Shown piece by piece: positions 42,880-50,696 of a stretch of DNA of 64,000 nucleotides (position 1 is its first letter; the number at the start of each line of letters is the position of its first letter). The stretch comes from Chloroflexota bacterium (GTDB taxonomy: Bacteria > Chloroflexota > Anaerolineae > UBA4142): the NCBI GenBank assembly GCA_016215025.1, contig JACRMI010000020.1:1-64000 (forward strand). The letters are read 5' to 3'. Under the pieces are notes generated by a model. It was not told the DNA's origin, did not search any database, and saw nothing but the letters and a program-made list of their open reading frames with translations. Both the position numbers and the translations under genes were made by a program.

Positions 42880-43096
42880 GGATGACGAAATGAAAAAAAC
42901 GAAACTCCCTAGAATGGATAAAACTGTTTTTGCGGTCACAACGCTATTCGATGAATCGGGTGATAAACAATACTGGCTTTCCAAGACACCCTTGCAGCGA
43001 TTGGAAGCCGTTGAATTGATGCGACAAATCATCTATGGCTACGATCCGGCTACCACCAGACTTTCAAGAGTTTTTGAGATTACTCAACGCGCGTAA
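42878..43096 (+). CDS. small protein paired with a nucleotidyltransferase (putative antitoxin-like)
   Basis: The product has 72 residues, starting MDDEMKKTKLPRMDKT and including KQYWLSKTPLQRLEAVELMRQ, then YGYDPATTRL. It is a small basic, mostly helical protein. It overlaps the following nucleotidyltransferase gene by 62 bp in another frame, an arrangement typical of tightly coupled two-gene modules. I recall short proteins with Y-W-L-S-K-T-P beside such nucleotidyltransferases in other bacteria, but no function is established. The antitoxin idea is inference from size and pairing. Confidence 0.6.
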   Translation: MDDEMKKTKLPRMDKTVFAVTTLFDESGDKQYWLSKTPLQRLEAVELMRQIIYGYDPATTRLSRVFEITQRA

Positions 43097-43484
43097 AATC
43101 AAATACTTGGTCATTGGAGGTTATGCGGTCGGCTACCACGGCTATCCACGAGCGACGGCGGATATGGATATTTGGATTGCCATCCAACCGCGCAACGCAG
43201 AGAAAGTGGTGGCAGTTCTACGAGAATTCGGTTTCGACATTCCTGGCTTATCCGCTGAATTATTCTTGAAGGAAAAACAGATTGTACGAATGGGTGTCCC
43301 ACCGTTAAGGTTAGAGATTACGACGTCAATCTCTGGGGTTGAGTTTGACGAATGTTATCGTGCACGTGTGGTTGCGAAAATTGATGGTGTGTCGATCAAT
43401 TTGATCAGTCTAAAGCATCTCAAGATCAACAAGAAAGCTAGTGGAAGATTTAAAGACCTGAACGATTTGGAGAACTTGCCGTAG
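43035..43484 (+). CDS. nucleotidyltransferase-fold protein (AbiEii/MNT-like)
   Basis: The protein has 149 residues. DFQEFLRLLNARKIKYLVIG, then GYAVGYHGYPRATADMDIWI carries the G-G/S-x(n)-D-x-D signature of minimal nucleotidyltransferases (the Asp pair in ADMDIW). ISLKHLKINKKASGRFKDLN closes the domain. Relatives act as toxins (AbiEii, MNT-HEPN) or as tRNA/protein nucleotidylating enzymes. With the small preceding gene it forms a two-gene cassette in the middle of the dcw cluster, which suggests lateral insertion. Confidence 0.75.
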   Translation: MATIRLPPDFQEFLRLLNARKIKYLVIGGYAVGYHGYPRATADMDIWIAIQPRNAEKVVAVLREFGFDIPGLSAELFLKEKQIVRMGVPPLRLEITTSISGVEFDECYRARVVAKIDGVSINLISLKHLKINKKASGRFKDLNDLENLP

Positions 43485-43493
43485 GGCATAAAG

Positions 43494-43931
43494 ATGCTTG
43501 AGACAATATTGACTATTGCGCTGGGCATTATTGGTGGTCTTGCTGTGGGTACACAGTCCCAGGTTGTCGGCGAGATGAGCCAGAAGGTGGGCGGCATCGC
43601 AGGCAGTTTTATCGTGCATGTTAGCGGCGCGGTGATTGCCGGATTGTTGTTGCTCGCACGAAGTGGCGAACAAATTGGAAGCTGGCGCGAGCTGAATTGG
43701 TACAATCTAGGATCAGGTGTATTTGGCGTTATACTGTATCTTACGCTAAGCCAGACGCTGCCGCGATTGGGTGCAACGGCAGCGATTGCGCTTATCATCA
43801 TTGGTCAATTGACGATGGGCATCCTCATCGATCATTTCGGATTGTTCGGCGCGACGATTCGCCCGGTGGACATTTCGCGGATTGGCGCAGTGGTGTTGTT
43901 GGTGGCGGGTGGGTGGTTGGTGTTGAGGTAG
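43494..43931 (+). CDS. DMT family transporter, YdcZ (DUF606) type
   Basis: The protein has 145 residues and five hydrophobic segments, the normal size of the YdcZ family. IALGIIGGLAVGTQSQVVGE opens the first helix pair and WYNLGSGVFGVILYLTLSQT is typical of its second half. These short drug/metabolite-type transporters work as dimers; the substrate is unknown. ATG 43494 follows the nucleotidyltransferase stop by 9 bp, so the cassette may be one transcript with the dcw genes. Confidence 0.8.
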   Translation: MLETILTIALGIIGGLAVGTQSQVVGEMSQKVGGIAGSFIVHVSGAVIAGLLLLARSGEQIGSWRELNWYNLGSGVFGVILYLTLSQTLPRLGATAAIALIIIGQLTMGILIDHFGLFGATIRPVDISRIGAVVLLVAGGWLVLR

Positions 43932-43956
43932 TCGAATCTATTAGGAGTTAAATCCC

Positions 43957-44481
43957 TTGAGACGCTCTCCAATTCCGTACGATGTTCAAGTTCGCGTTTA
44001 TTTTCGTGATCAATGGTTATGTCATTGGTGTCGCAGACCCATAATCTTTGGACCGAGGTTCAAGTATTTGGAGAAGTGGACAAAGGATAACGGATGTCAG
44101 TATCCTGTTGCGTATTATCACGCGAATTGGCGACGTGATGCAGCCCCATTGCTCGATGTTCTTGGCGCAGTTATTGATCACAAAGAAGCGCATTCGAAAA
44201 CCGGAGATGACAGTGATCAAAATCTTTTTGCGGCTTGTAACAAGTGCAATACGCGTAAGAGCGACGGCGAGTCAGAGAAGTTTCGAGAGCAAGAAAAATT
44301 CAAATATGTCAAAGGGCAGTACGGTGAGCCGCAAAATTGGGATGGTTTGGTTTCGTTGTTTATTTTACTCTCGGAAAAATATTCTAGCGACTTGACTCCA
44401 ACAGAAAAGCATTGGTTGAAAGCATTCAACGAATTTTTTTGCTCTCAGAATCTCCATAGTCCCATGAAGAAATCGAGATGA
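43957..44481 (+). CDS. HNH endonuclease
   Basis: The protein has 174 residues. CHWCRRPI at the N-terminal side and CNKCNTRKSD give two zinc-binding CxxC knuckles. AVIDHKEAHSKTGDDSDQNL provides the H of the HNH motif (D-H) and the Asn. HNH proteins nick or cut DNA in restriction, homing or phage contexts. The start is TTG at 43957, with GGAG about ten bases upstream. It lies beside repeat hairpins and in a cassette foreign to the dcw order, so a mobile origin is plausible. Confidence 0.8.
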   Translation: MRRSPIPYDVQVRVYFRDQWLCHWCRRPIIFGPRFKYLEKWTKDNGCQYPVAYYHANWRRDAAPLLDVLGAVIDHKEAHSKTGDDSDQNLFAACNKCNTRKSDGESEKFREQEKFKYVKGQYGEPQNWDGLVSLFILLSEKYSSDLTPTEKHWLKAFNEFFCSQNLHSPMKKSR

Positions 44482-44488
44482 TAAATTC

Positions 44489-44540
44489 AATCGGCTTCAG
44501 CCGATTTTGAGATTCTTCAGACGCCGATTTCTAATCGGCG
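44489..44540. repeat. two hairpins built on AATCGGC
   Basis: aatcggc-ttca-gccgatt (44489-44506) and cgccgatt-tct-aatcggcg (44522-44540) share the same core and together form a compact structured spacer between the HNH gene and murD. Confidence 0.75.
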
Positions 44541-44557
44541 GCGTCCATAAATCAGAA

Positions 44558-45970
44558 ATGATAAATCTTAACAACAAACGCATTCTCGTATTCGGTCTCG
44601 GCGTGCATGGCGGCGGACTCGGCGTCGCACAGTGGTTGGTCAAGCAAGGCGCGCACGTCACGGTGACGGATTTGAAAACCGCCGAGCAATTGCAATCGTC
44701 GTTGGACGCGCTGCGCGGATTACCCATTGAATTTGTTCTCGGCGAACATCGCGAGCAGGATTTTCTCAACGCCGATTTGATCGTGCGCAATCCCGCCGTG
44801 CCGCGCGAATCGAAATGGTTGCAGTTCGCGAGCGAACACAACATTCCGGTCGAGATGGAAATGTCGCTGTTTGTCGAACGCTTGCCGCGCGGGATGGCGC
44901 AAGTTATCGGCATCACCGGCACCAAGGGCAAGACGACGACGACGTTGATGACCGGCGCGATTCTGAAATCGGCAAATCCGAAAACGGTTGTCGCAGGCAA
45001 TCTACGTGTGTCCGCACTTGAATTGCTCGATCAGATCGATGCCGATACGCCGGTCGTGCTTGAGCTTTCGTCGTGGCAGCTTGAAGCGTTTCAATCACAT
45101 GGCATCAGCCCGCACATCGCGGCGATCACGAATATTGTGCCCGACCATCTGAATCGTTATCGCGACATGGATGATTACGCACAAGCCAAGGGTGTCATCT
45201 TTCGCTATCAACAACCAGGCGACTATGTGGTTCTGAACTTTGATAACAAAATTCTCACGCGGCTTTCGTTTCGCGCCTTTGGCAAGGTGATTTGGACGAG
45301 CGCAACCCGACCGCTCAAAGAGGGCGCATACCGCGAAGCCGGTTCGCTGGTGTGGCATTGGGATGGCGCGCGCCACGCCGCATCGCAGCGAATCATCGAC
45401 GTAAACGAATTGCGTGTGCCAGGTGAACACAACATCGCGAATGCACTTACGGCGATTGCACTCGGATCGATTGCAGGCGCGTCACCGGAGCAGATTGCGA
45501 ACGCGCTGAGAGAATTTCGCGGCGCGGAGCATCGCCAGGAATTTGTGCGCGAAATTAACGGCGTGCGCTACATCAACGACACGACCGCAACCGCGCCCGC
45601 CGCGGTCATCGTCGCCATTGAAACGTTCGCACCGACTGCAAAAGGCATTGTGCTGATTGCGGGCGGATCGGAGAAAGGACTCGATTTCAATGAAATGGCG
45701 CTGAAAATTGTGTCGAAGGTGCGCGCGGTGATTTTGCTCCAAGGCGCAGCGACGGACCGATTGGCGAGTGCGATTCAGAATGCCGGCGGAAAGAACTTGA
45801 TAGTCGGTCAATTTGACAGTATGACAGCTGCAGTCGAACGCGCAAAAGAAATCGCGCGTGAAGGACAAATCGTTCTCTTATCGCCGGGCTGCGCCAGTTT
45901 TGGAATGTTCGCGAACGAGTTTGATCGAGGGAACCAATTCAAGCAAGTCGTTAGTCAAATAGTCAAATAG
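44558..45970 (+). CDS. murD: UDP-N-acetylmuramoylalanine--D-glutamate ligase
   Basis: The protein has 470 residues. VFGLGVHGGGLGVAQWL (N-terminal dinucleotide-like fold), ADLIVRNPAVPRES, the P-loop GITGTKGKTTTT (about 118-129), LELSSWQLEAF, ITNIVPDHLNRY, VPGEHNIANALTAIAL and GGSEKGLDF identify MurD. ATG 44558 is chosen; the frame upstream runs through the hairpin spacer. The last residues (SQIVK) and the TAG stop are encoded by an octamer array. Confidence 0.95.
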   Translation: MINLNNKRILVFGLGVHGGGLGVAQWLVKQGAHVTVTDLKTAEQLQSSLDALRGLPIEFVLGEHREQDFLNADLIVRNPAVPRESKWLQFASEHNIPVEMEMSLFVERLPRGMAQVIGITGTKGKTTTTLMTGAILKSANPKTVVAGNLRVSALELLDQIDADTPVVLELSSWQLEAFQSHGISPHIAAITNIVPDHLNRYRDMDDYAQAKGVIFRYQQPGDYVVLNFDNKILTRLSFRAFGKVIWTSATRPLKEGAYREAGSLVWHWDGARHAASQRIIDVNELRVPGEHNIANALTAIALGSIAGASPEQIANALREFRGAEHRQEFVREINGVRYINDTTATAPAAVIVAIETFAPTAKGIVLIAGGSEKGLDFNEMALKIVSKVRAVILLQGAATDRLASAIQNAGGKNLIVGQFDSMTAAVERAKEIAREGQIVLLSPGCASFGMFANEFDRGNQFKQVVSQIVK

Positions 45971-46031
45971 TCAGGTAGTCAATCTTATTTATTTGACTAC
46001 CTGACTACCAGACTATAAGACTACTAGACGG
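45952..46031. repeat. TAGTCAAA octamer array with 15-bp perfect hairpin
   Basis: tagtcaaa, tagtcaaa, tagtcagg and tagtcaa run from 45952. tagtcaggtagtcaa (45968-45982) pairs perfectly with ttgactacctgacta (45993-46007), and further degenerate units follow. It supplies the murD stop TAG. Confidence 0.9.
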
Positions 46032-46038
46032 AGTTACG

Positions 46039-47271
46039 ATGACCGTTCAATCACAAACTAACCGCCGCATCGATTGGGCGAATCTATTGCGCGTCGATTA
46101 CGTTTTACTTGGCGTCGTGCTGGCGCTGCTCATCATCGGACTCATCATGGTGTGGAGCGTCACGTTTCCGCCGCGCGTCGGACAATTCCCGGATCCATCA
46201 TCCGATTTCGTCAAGCAACTGGAATACGCCACTCTCGGCATGCTTTTGCTCATTGCGTTCATGCGTCTCGATTATCACTTTTGGGGACGCGTCGCGGTCC
46301 TGTTGATGGCGGTCACGATTGTGTTGCTCATTGCGTTACTCTTTACGACGCCTGTCAACGGTGCACGCCGCTGGCTGTTTGATGGCTCGGTGCAGCCGTC
46401 GGAGATTGCCAAGTTCGCGATGATCATCTACATGGCGCGCTGGCTCTCGTCGAAAGGTGACAAGCTGCGAAATGTGACGTATGGCTTGCTGCCGTTTGCC
46501 ATCATCGTCGGTATCGTCGCGGGCTTGATCGTGCTAGAGCCGAATATGAGCACGGCGATCATCATCGCCGTTTGCGCGCTGGGCATGTTCTTTATCGCCG
46601 GTGCCGATGTAATCCAATTCGTCCTGTTGCTTATCTTCGGCGTCGTGTCGGCAGCTGCCGTCATTGTCAACACGCCGTACCAATTGCAGCGCGCGATGGT
46701 TTTCATTCAAGACCCATTCTCAATTCAAGGTGCAGCGGGTTATCAGATCGCCGAAACGTTGATCGCGTTGGGGTCGGGCGGCATGGTTGGGCGCGGCATC
46801 GGATCGGGTTATGCCAAATATGGTTACGTGCCAGCGCCGCACACCGACAGCATTTTCGCGTTGCTCGGCGAAGAGATGGGCTTGGTCGGCACCTTGGTCG
46901 TGCTCGCGCTCTATCTCTTTATCGTTTATCGCGGCTTTCGCATCGCGGCGCGCGCGACCGATCCATTCGGCCAAGTCCTCGCAACTGGTCTCACGTTCTG
47001 GCTGATTTCGCAAGCATTCATCAACATCGCCGTCGTCACCGCGACAATTCCTTTCACGGGTGTGCCGTTGCCATTTATTTCGTTTGGTGGATCGGCGTTG
47101 GTTGCCGCGCTGGTTGCGGTTGGCGTGCTGCTCAGTATTTCGCGCTTTGAAACCATGCCGAAGGATAACAATGCGACTTTTAATTTCGGGGGGCGGGACA
47201 GGGGGCCACGTATATCCCGCGTTGACCGTCGTCGCCGCACTGCAGAGACGAGCACCCGAGCGCGTCGATAA
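46039..47271 (+). CDS. ftsW: septal peptidoglycan polymerase FtsW
   Basis: The protein has 410 residues and ten helices. YVLLGVVLALLIIGLIMVWS begins the SEDS fold. ARRWLFDGSVQPSEIAKFAM, LEPNMSTAIIIAVCA, GSGGMVGRGIGSGYAKYGYV, PAPHTDSIFALLGEEMGLVG and PLPFISFGGSALVAAL are conserved SEDS glycosyltransferase loops. It polymerises lipid II with FtsI. GGAG lies before ATG 46039. The C-terminal tail (RRRRTAETSTRARR) overlaps murG by 101 bp, and its stop codon touches the repeat insertion in murG. Confidence 0.95.
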   Translation: MTVQSQTNRRIDWANLLRVDYVLLGVVLALLIIGLIMVWSVTFPPRVGQFPDPSSDFVKQLEYATLGMLLLIAFMRLDYHFWGRVAVLLMAVTIVLLIALLFTTPVNGARRWLFDGSVQPSEIAKFAMIIYMARWLSSKGDKLRNVTYGLLPFAIIVGIVAGLIVLEPNMSTAIIIAVCALGMFFIAGADVIQFVLLLIFGVVSAAAVIVNTPYQLQRAMVFIQDPFSIQGAAGYQIAETLIALGSGGMVGRGIGSGYAKYGYVPAPHTDSIFALLGEEMGLVGTLVVLALYLFIVYRGFRIAARATDPFGQVLATGLTFWLISQAFINIAVVTATIPFTGVPLPFISFGGSALVAALVAVGVLLSISRFETMPKDNNATFNFGGRDRGPRISRVDRRRRTAETSTRARR

Positions 47272-48421
47272 TGCCACTCTGAGCGAAGCGAACGCAGAGC
47301 GTCTCTTCGACGAAAACGAGACCCTTCGCTCTGCTCAGGGTGACAAGCATCGCGTCATTCTGAGCGAAGCGAAGAATCGCGTCCTGCAAAATCAGACTCT
47401 TCGCTCCGCTCAGAGTGACCAGGTGTTGTACCTGGGTCGCGCGAACAGTGTCGAAGAACGACTCGTGCAGCAGGCGCAAATCCCGTTCGCGTCGATTCAA
47501 TCGGGGCAGGTGCGCGGCATGGCTCCCTGGGTCGTGGCGCGCAGTTTGTGGCGCATGTTTCGGAGTGTCGATCAAATCCGCAAACTGATCCGCGATTTCA
47601 AACCCGATGTGACGTTTGTAACCGGCGGATACGTCAGCGCACCGGTGATTTGGGCGAGTGCGGCAGAAAAAATTCCCAGCGTGATCTATTTGCCCGATCT
47701 AGAACCGGGCTGGGCGATTCGAGCGACCGCGCGATGGGCAACGCGCGTGGCGGTATCATTTCCAGAAGCCGAAAAATATTTTGCGCCTGGACAAGCCGTA
47801 ACGACGGGTTACCCCGTGCGAGCCGAATTTTACCAATCGAATAAAATCCAATCGCGCAAAAAGATTCATCTCGATCCCAACGCGCGCACGGTTGCGATTT
47901 TCGGCGGGAGCACCGGCGCGCGTCACATCAACCAAGCGGCGGTGGCAAACTTGGTCGAGCTGACAAAGATCGCGCAGGTGGTTCATCTGACCGGACGTCC
48001 CGACGAAGCGTGGGTGAATGAGCAAGTCGCTAAACTCACCGGCGATTTGCGTGCGCGCGTGCGCGTGTTCGGTTATCTCGAAGAAGATTTACCGCACGCG
48101 CTCGCATCCGCCGATGTTGTGATTGCGCGCGCGGGTGCAGCCACGCTGGGCGAGTTTCCTGCGCTGGGTTTGCCGGCGATTCTGGTGCCGGGTCCGTACG
48201 CCGGTTTGCATCAAGAACGCAACGCCGATTTTCTCGTCGAGTGCGGCGCGGCGTTGAAGGTTGCCGATGCGGTATTAAGTCGTGAACTGATTCCGATGGT
48301 TACGAAATTATTTGATGCGCCTGAACAATTGCAAAAGATGAGTGATGCGATGCGTACGCTCGCCGTCCCGCACGCCGCAGAGAACATCGTCGATTTGTTG
48401 GAATCGTTGGTGAAGAAATGA
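47171..48421 (+). CDS. murG: UDP-GlcNAc--lipid I N-acetylglucosaminyltransferase MurG with repeat-encoded insertion
   Basis: The protein has 416 residues versus about 355-370 in typical MurG. MRLLISGGGTGGHVYPAL at 1-18 and PAILVPGPYAGLHQERNADF near residue 340 are the acceptor and UDP-GlcNAc binding motifs; it makes lipid II at the inner membrane face. The second strand VLYLGR, which normally follows the first helix directly, begins at residue 85. Residues about 33-83 (LSEANAERL, ILSEAKNRV and LRSAQ-type peptides) are encoded by two copies of a palindromic dispersed repeat at 47273-47419. ATG 47171 lies inside ftsW. The catalytic core appears intact. Confidence 0.93.
   Translation: MRLLISGGGTGGHVYPALTVVAALQRRAPERVDNATLSEANAERLFDENETLRSAQGDKHRVILSEAKNRVLQNQTLRSAQSDQVLYLGRANSVEERLVQQAQIPFASIQSGQVRGMAPWVVARSLWRMFRSVDQIRKLIRDFKPDVTFVTGGYVSAPVIWASAAEKIPSVIYLPDLEPGWAIRATARWATRVAVSFPEAEKYFAPGQAVTTGYPVRAEFYQSNKIQSRKKIHLDPNARTVAIFGGSTGARHINQAAVANLVELTKIAQVVHLTGRPDEAWVNEQVAKLTGDLRARVRVFGYLEEDLPHALASADVVIARAGAATLGEFPALGLPAILVPGPYAGLHQERNADFLVECGAALKVADAVLSRELIPMVTKLFDAPEQLQKMSDAMRTLAVPHAAENIVDLLESLVKK
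47273..47419. repeat. two palindromic repeat units inserted in frame in murG
   Basis: Unit 1 (47273-47344) runs from gccactctgagcgaagcgaa to cttcgctctgctcagggtgac. Unit 2 (47354-47419) runs from gtcattctgagcgaagcgaa to cttcgctccgctcagagtgac. Each is a long imperfect palindrome, and together they add about 50 codons. They match elements at 48432 and 52913. Confidence 0.9.
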
Positions 48422-48431
48422 GCAGTACGAG

Positions 48432-48511
48432 TGTCATTCTGAGCGAAGCGAAGAATCTCGCTTTGCCGATAATGAGATCCTTCGTCGCAAAAATCGCTCC
48501 TCAGGATGACA
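48432..48511. repeat. gtcattctgagcgaagcg palindromic repeat between murG and murC
   Basis: It starts tgtcattctgagcgaagcg and ends tcctcaggatgaca as an imperfect palindrome. It is the same family as the murG insertion and lies 10 bp after the murG stop. Confidence 0.85.
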
Positions 48512-48524
48512 ACCGAGGGGGGAT

Positions 48525-49889
48525 ATGATCCCCCATCGTGTGCATCTCGTCGGCATCGGCGGTATCGGACTATCGGCAATCGCGCGGGTATTGATGGCAC
48601 GCGGCGTGCAAGTTTCCGGTTCCGACATGCGCGCATCGCCCATCACCGATGAGTTGGCGAAGCTGGGCGCAAAAATTTTCATCGGACATCGCGCCGAAAA
48701 TATTGGCGATGCGGAATTGATTCTGGTCACGTCCGCCGCGCCGACGGCAAATCCCGAAATCGTCGAAGCGCAGCGGCGTGGGATTCGTATAGACAAACGC
48801 TATGATTTTTTCCCCGAACTCACAACGGGAAAAAGTGTGATCGCGATTGCGGGCACGCACGGCAAAACGACGACGACGGGAATGATCGCAACCATTCTGG
48901 TCGAGGCGAGAAGTGATCCGGATGTGGTGATTGGTGGTATGATACCGGAATTGAACGGCAATGGTCGTGGCGGCAACGGCAAATATTTTGTGGTCGAAGC
49001 CGACGAGTACGATCGTGCATTTCTTGGACTGGTACCCAACATTGCCGTTGTGACGAGTATCGAAATGGATCATCCAGATATTTACAAAAACATTGACGAC
49101 GTAGCGCAAGCATTTCGACAATTCATGGGGCTAGTTCCGAGCGATGGAGTTGTGGTTGGTTGCGGAGATAGTGCGCTCATTTCGAGGGAACTGAGGGAAC
49201 TCGGAGGAACTCGCGTTGTGCGTTACGGATTTGAATCGATGAATGACTGGCGCGCGAGCGCTGTAAAGCCAAATGCGCGCGGCGGAAATGATTTTGTTGT
49301 GTGGCATCGCGATCAACGCATCGGCAATTTCGATTTGCAGATTCCTGGGACGCATAATGTGTTGAACGCACTCGCCGCGCTTACCGTCGCCGATCAAGTC
49401 GGTATCGATTTGAAACAAGCGGGCGAAACGCTCAGAAATTTTCGCGGGGCTGAGAGGCGCTTTCAAGTGAAAGGCGATTTTGGCGGTGTGATTATCATCG
49501 ATGATTACGCGCACCATCCGTCCGAAATTCGTGCGACCTTGGCGGCAGCCCGCGCGCGTTACCCCGGTCGAACGATTTGGGCGGTCTTTCAACCGCACAC
49601 GTATACGCGCACACAATCACTACTCGATGACTTTGCAGAATCATTTTCTGCTGCCGACCATGTGATCGTCACCGAAATTTATGCCGCACGCGAAACGGAT
49701 ACGTTGGGCATGAGTGGCGAACACATCGTCAGAAAGATGTCGCATCGCGATGCGCAATTCATCGCGACGTTAGACCAAGTGCTTGAACAGCTTGCTCATC
49801 GCTTGAAACCGGGCGATGTCTTGATTACGTTAGGCGCAGGAGACGTGAATCGCGTTGGCGAGCAAGTCGCGCTGAGGCGAGGGGCGTAA
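48525..49889 (+). CDS. murC: UDP-N-acetylmuramate--L-alanine ligase
   Basis: The protein has 454 residues. HLVGIGGIGLSAIARVL (N-terminal nucleotide-like fold), VSGSDMRASPI, the P-loop IAGTHGKTTTTG (about 108-119), VEADEYDRAFL, IEMDHPDIY, GTHNVLNALAALTV, DDYAHHPSEIRATLAAAR and FQPHTYTRT identify MurC. GAGGGGGG precedes ATG 48525. Residues SRELRELGGTR near 223 are encoded by a 9-mer GGAACT repeat and look like a small insertion in a surface loop. The unknown membrane-protein gene begins 1 bp after the stop. Confidence 0.95.
   Translation: MIPHRVHLVGIGGIGLSAIARVLMARGVQVSGSDMRASPITDELAKLGAKIFIGHRAENIGDAELILVTSAAPTANPEIVEAQRRGIRIDKRYDFFPELTTGKSVIAIAGTHGKTTTTGMIATILVEARSDPDVVIGGMIPELNGNGRGGNGKYFVVEADEYDRAFLGLVPNIAVVTSIEMDHPDIYKNIDDVAQAFRQFMGLVPSDGVVVGCGDSALISRELRELGGTRVVRYGFESMNDWRASAVKPNARGGNDFVVWHRDQRIGNFDLQIPGTHNVLNALAALTVADQVGIDLKQAGETLRNFRGAERRFQVKGDFGGVIIIDDYAHHPSEIRATLAAARARYPGRTIWAVFQPHTYTRTQSLLDDFAESFSAADHVIVTEIYAARETDTLGMSGEHIVRKMSHRDAQFIATLDQVLEQLAHRLKPGDVLITLGAGDVNRVGEQVALRRGA
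49184..49214 (+). repeat. 9-mer GAGGGAACT array inside murC
   Basis: gagggaact, gagggaact and cggaggaactcg match the array after ftsI (40311-40372). The 9-bp period keeps the reading frame. Confidence 0.65.
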
Positions 49890-49890
49890 C

Positions 49891-50688
49891 ATGGCAGATG
49901 TCTTTGGAGTCCGGAGTCTTATTTATTGGTGGGCAGTTCTCACCGCCACGGTGTTTGTCAAGGATTGGCTAAGACAATTGGCGGTGTTACTGAAAAGCCC
50001 GGATATGTTCACACCATCTAAAATTCCGTTCAGCACGTTGCCTGGTCTCAACGGCGTCATCGACAACGTTGCTACCTATGTCAGCACGGCGATCAAGTTC
50101 AACCCGAATCAAGTTCTCGCCACGATTGGACCGATCGGTATTCCCGGTTGGTCGTTGGCGATTATCGCCGGACTGGTGCTCCTCTTATTCGGCGTGCGCA
50201 CGTACATTCATGCATTACGGTCTGAGCCATGGTACGACGATTTCTTTGCGTTGTTCATTCTGTATGTGATTATTCGCTTTGAAGGTCACATCATTGGCTC
50301 CACTTCACTGCCTCTTCTGGCAAATTTCAAAGAGCTTGCCGTTAATCAAGCGCTTAGTTTTTTCATCATTATCGGGTTGTTGTTAGGACTGAGTTTTTCT
50401 GGATCGGGTTTTCGGAGCCGGCGTGCGTTTTGGCGTGCATCGACAGCTGCGTTGTTGGTGGCGATGTTCATTTACCCGCGCGAGACAGCGAACATCGTGG
50501 GTTGGGCAGTTGATTTGCTGGCGCAACTTGGTGATGCATTGATTTTGCCTGCGAATCTTCCGTTTGCGGTTTTGTGGGGTGCGATTGGAATGTTTCTCGC
50601 TTTGCAACGGCTCACGCAAGAAAGTCCGAGTGGCAGCGGTGGTGGTCATGGTGGTGGCAAAGCGCATGAAGGCAAAGCCGAAGGATAA
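49891..50688 (+). CDS. uncharacterised membrane protein inside the dcw cluster
   Basis: The product has 265 residues. An amphipathic or hydrophobic start (SLIYWWAVLTATVFVKDWL), a loop with PGLNGVIDNVATYV and then about five helices (near 82-103, 115-132, 150-168, 181-200 and 215-232) are seen. The C-terminal tail is rich in Gly and His (SGSGGGHGGGKAHEGKAEG) and probably cytoplasmic. No motif of MurJ, FtsW, FtsK, FtsX or other known divisome proteins is present. It begins 1 bp after murC and ends 8 bp before murB, so it is fully embedded in the operon. The function is unknown; a wall-synthesis or divisome role is inferred only from position. Confidence 0.75.
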   Translation: MADVFGVRSLIYWWAVLTATVFVKDWLRQLAVLLKSPDMFTPSKIPFSTLPGLNGVIDNVATYVSTAIKFNPNQVLATIGPIGIPGWSLAIIAGLVLLLFGVRTYIHALRSEPWYDDFFALFILYVIIRFEGHIIGSTSLPLLANFKELAVNQALSFFIIIGLLLGLSFSGSGFRSRRAFWRASTAALLVAMFIYPRETANIVGWAVDLLAQLGDALILPANLPFAVLWGAIGMFLALQRLTQESPSGSGGGHGGGKAHEGKAEG

Positions 50689-50696
50689 TACAACAC

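Noticed and set aside
45952-46031. CRISPR array
   Set aside because: Units are 8 bp without spacers and end in an inverted arm; this is a tandem repeat and hairpin, not a CRISPR. None of the other arrays has CRISPR geometry.
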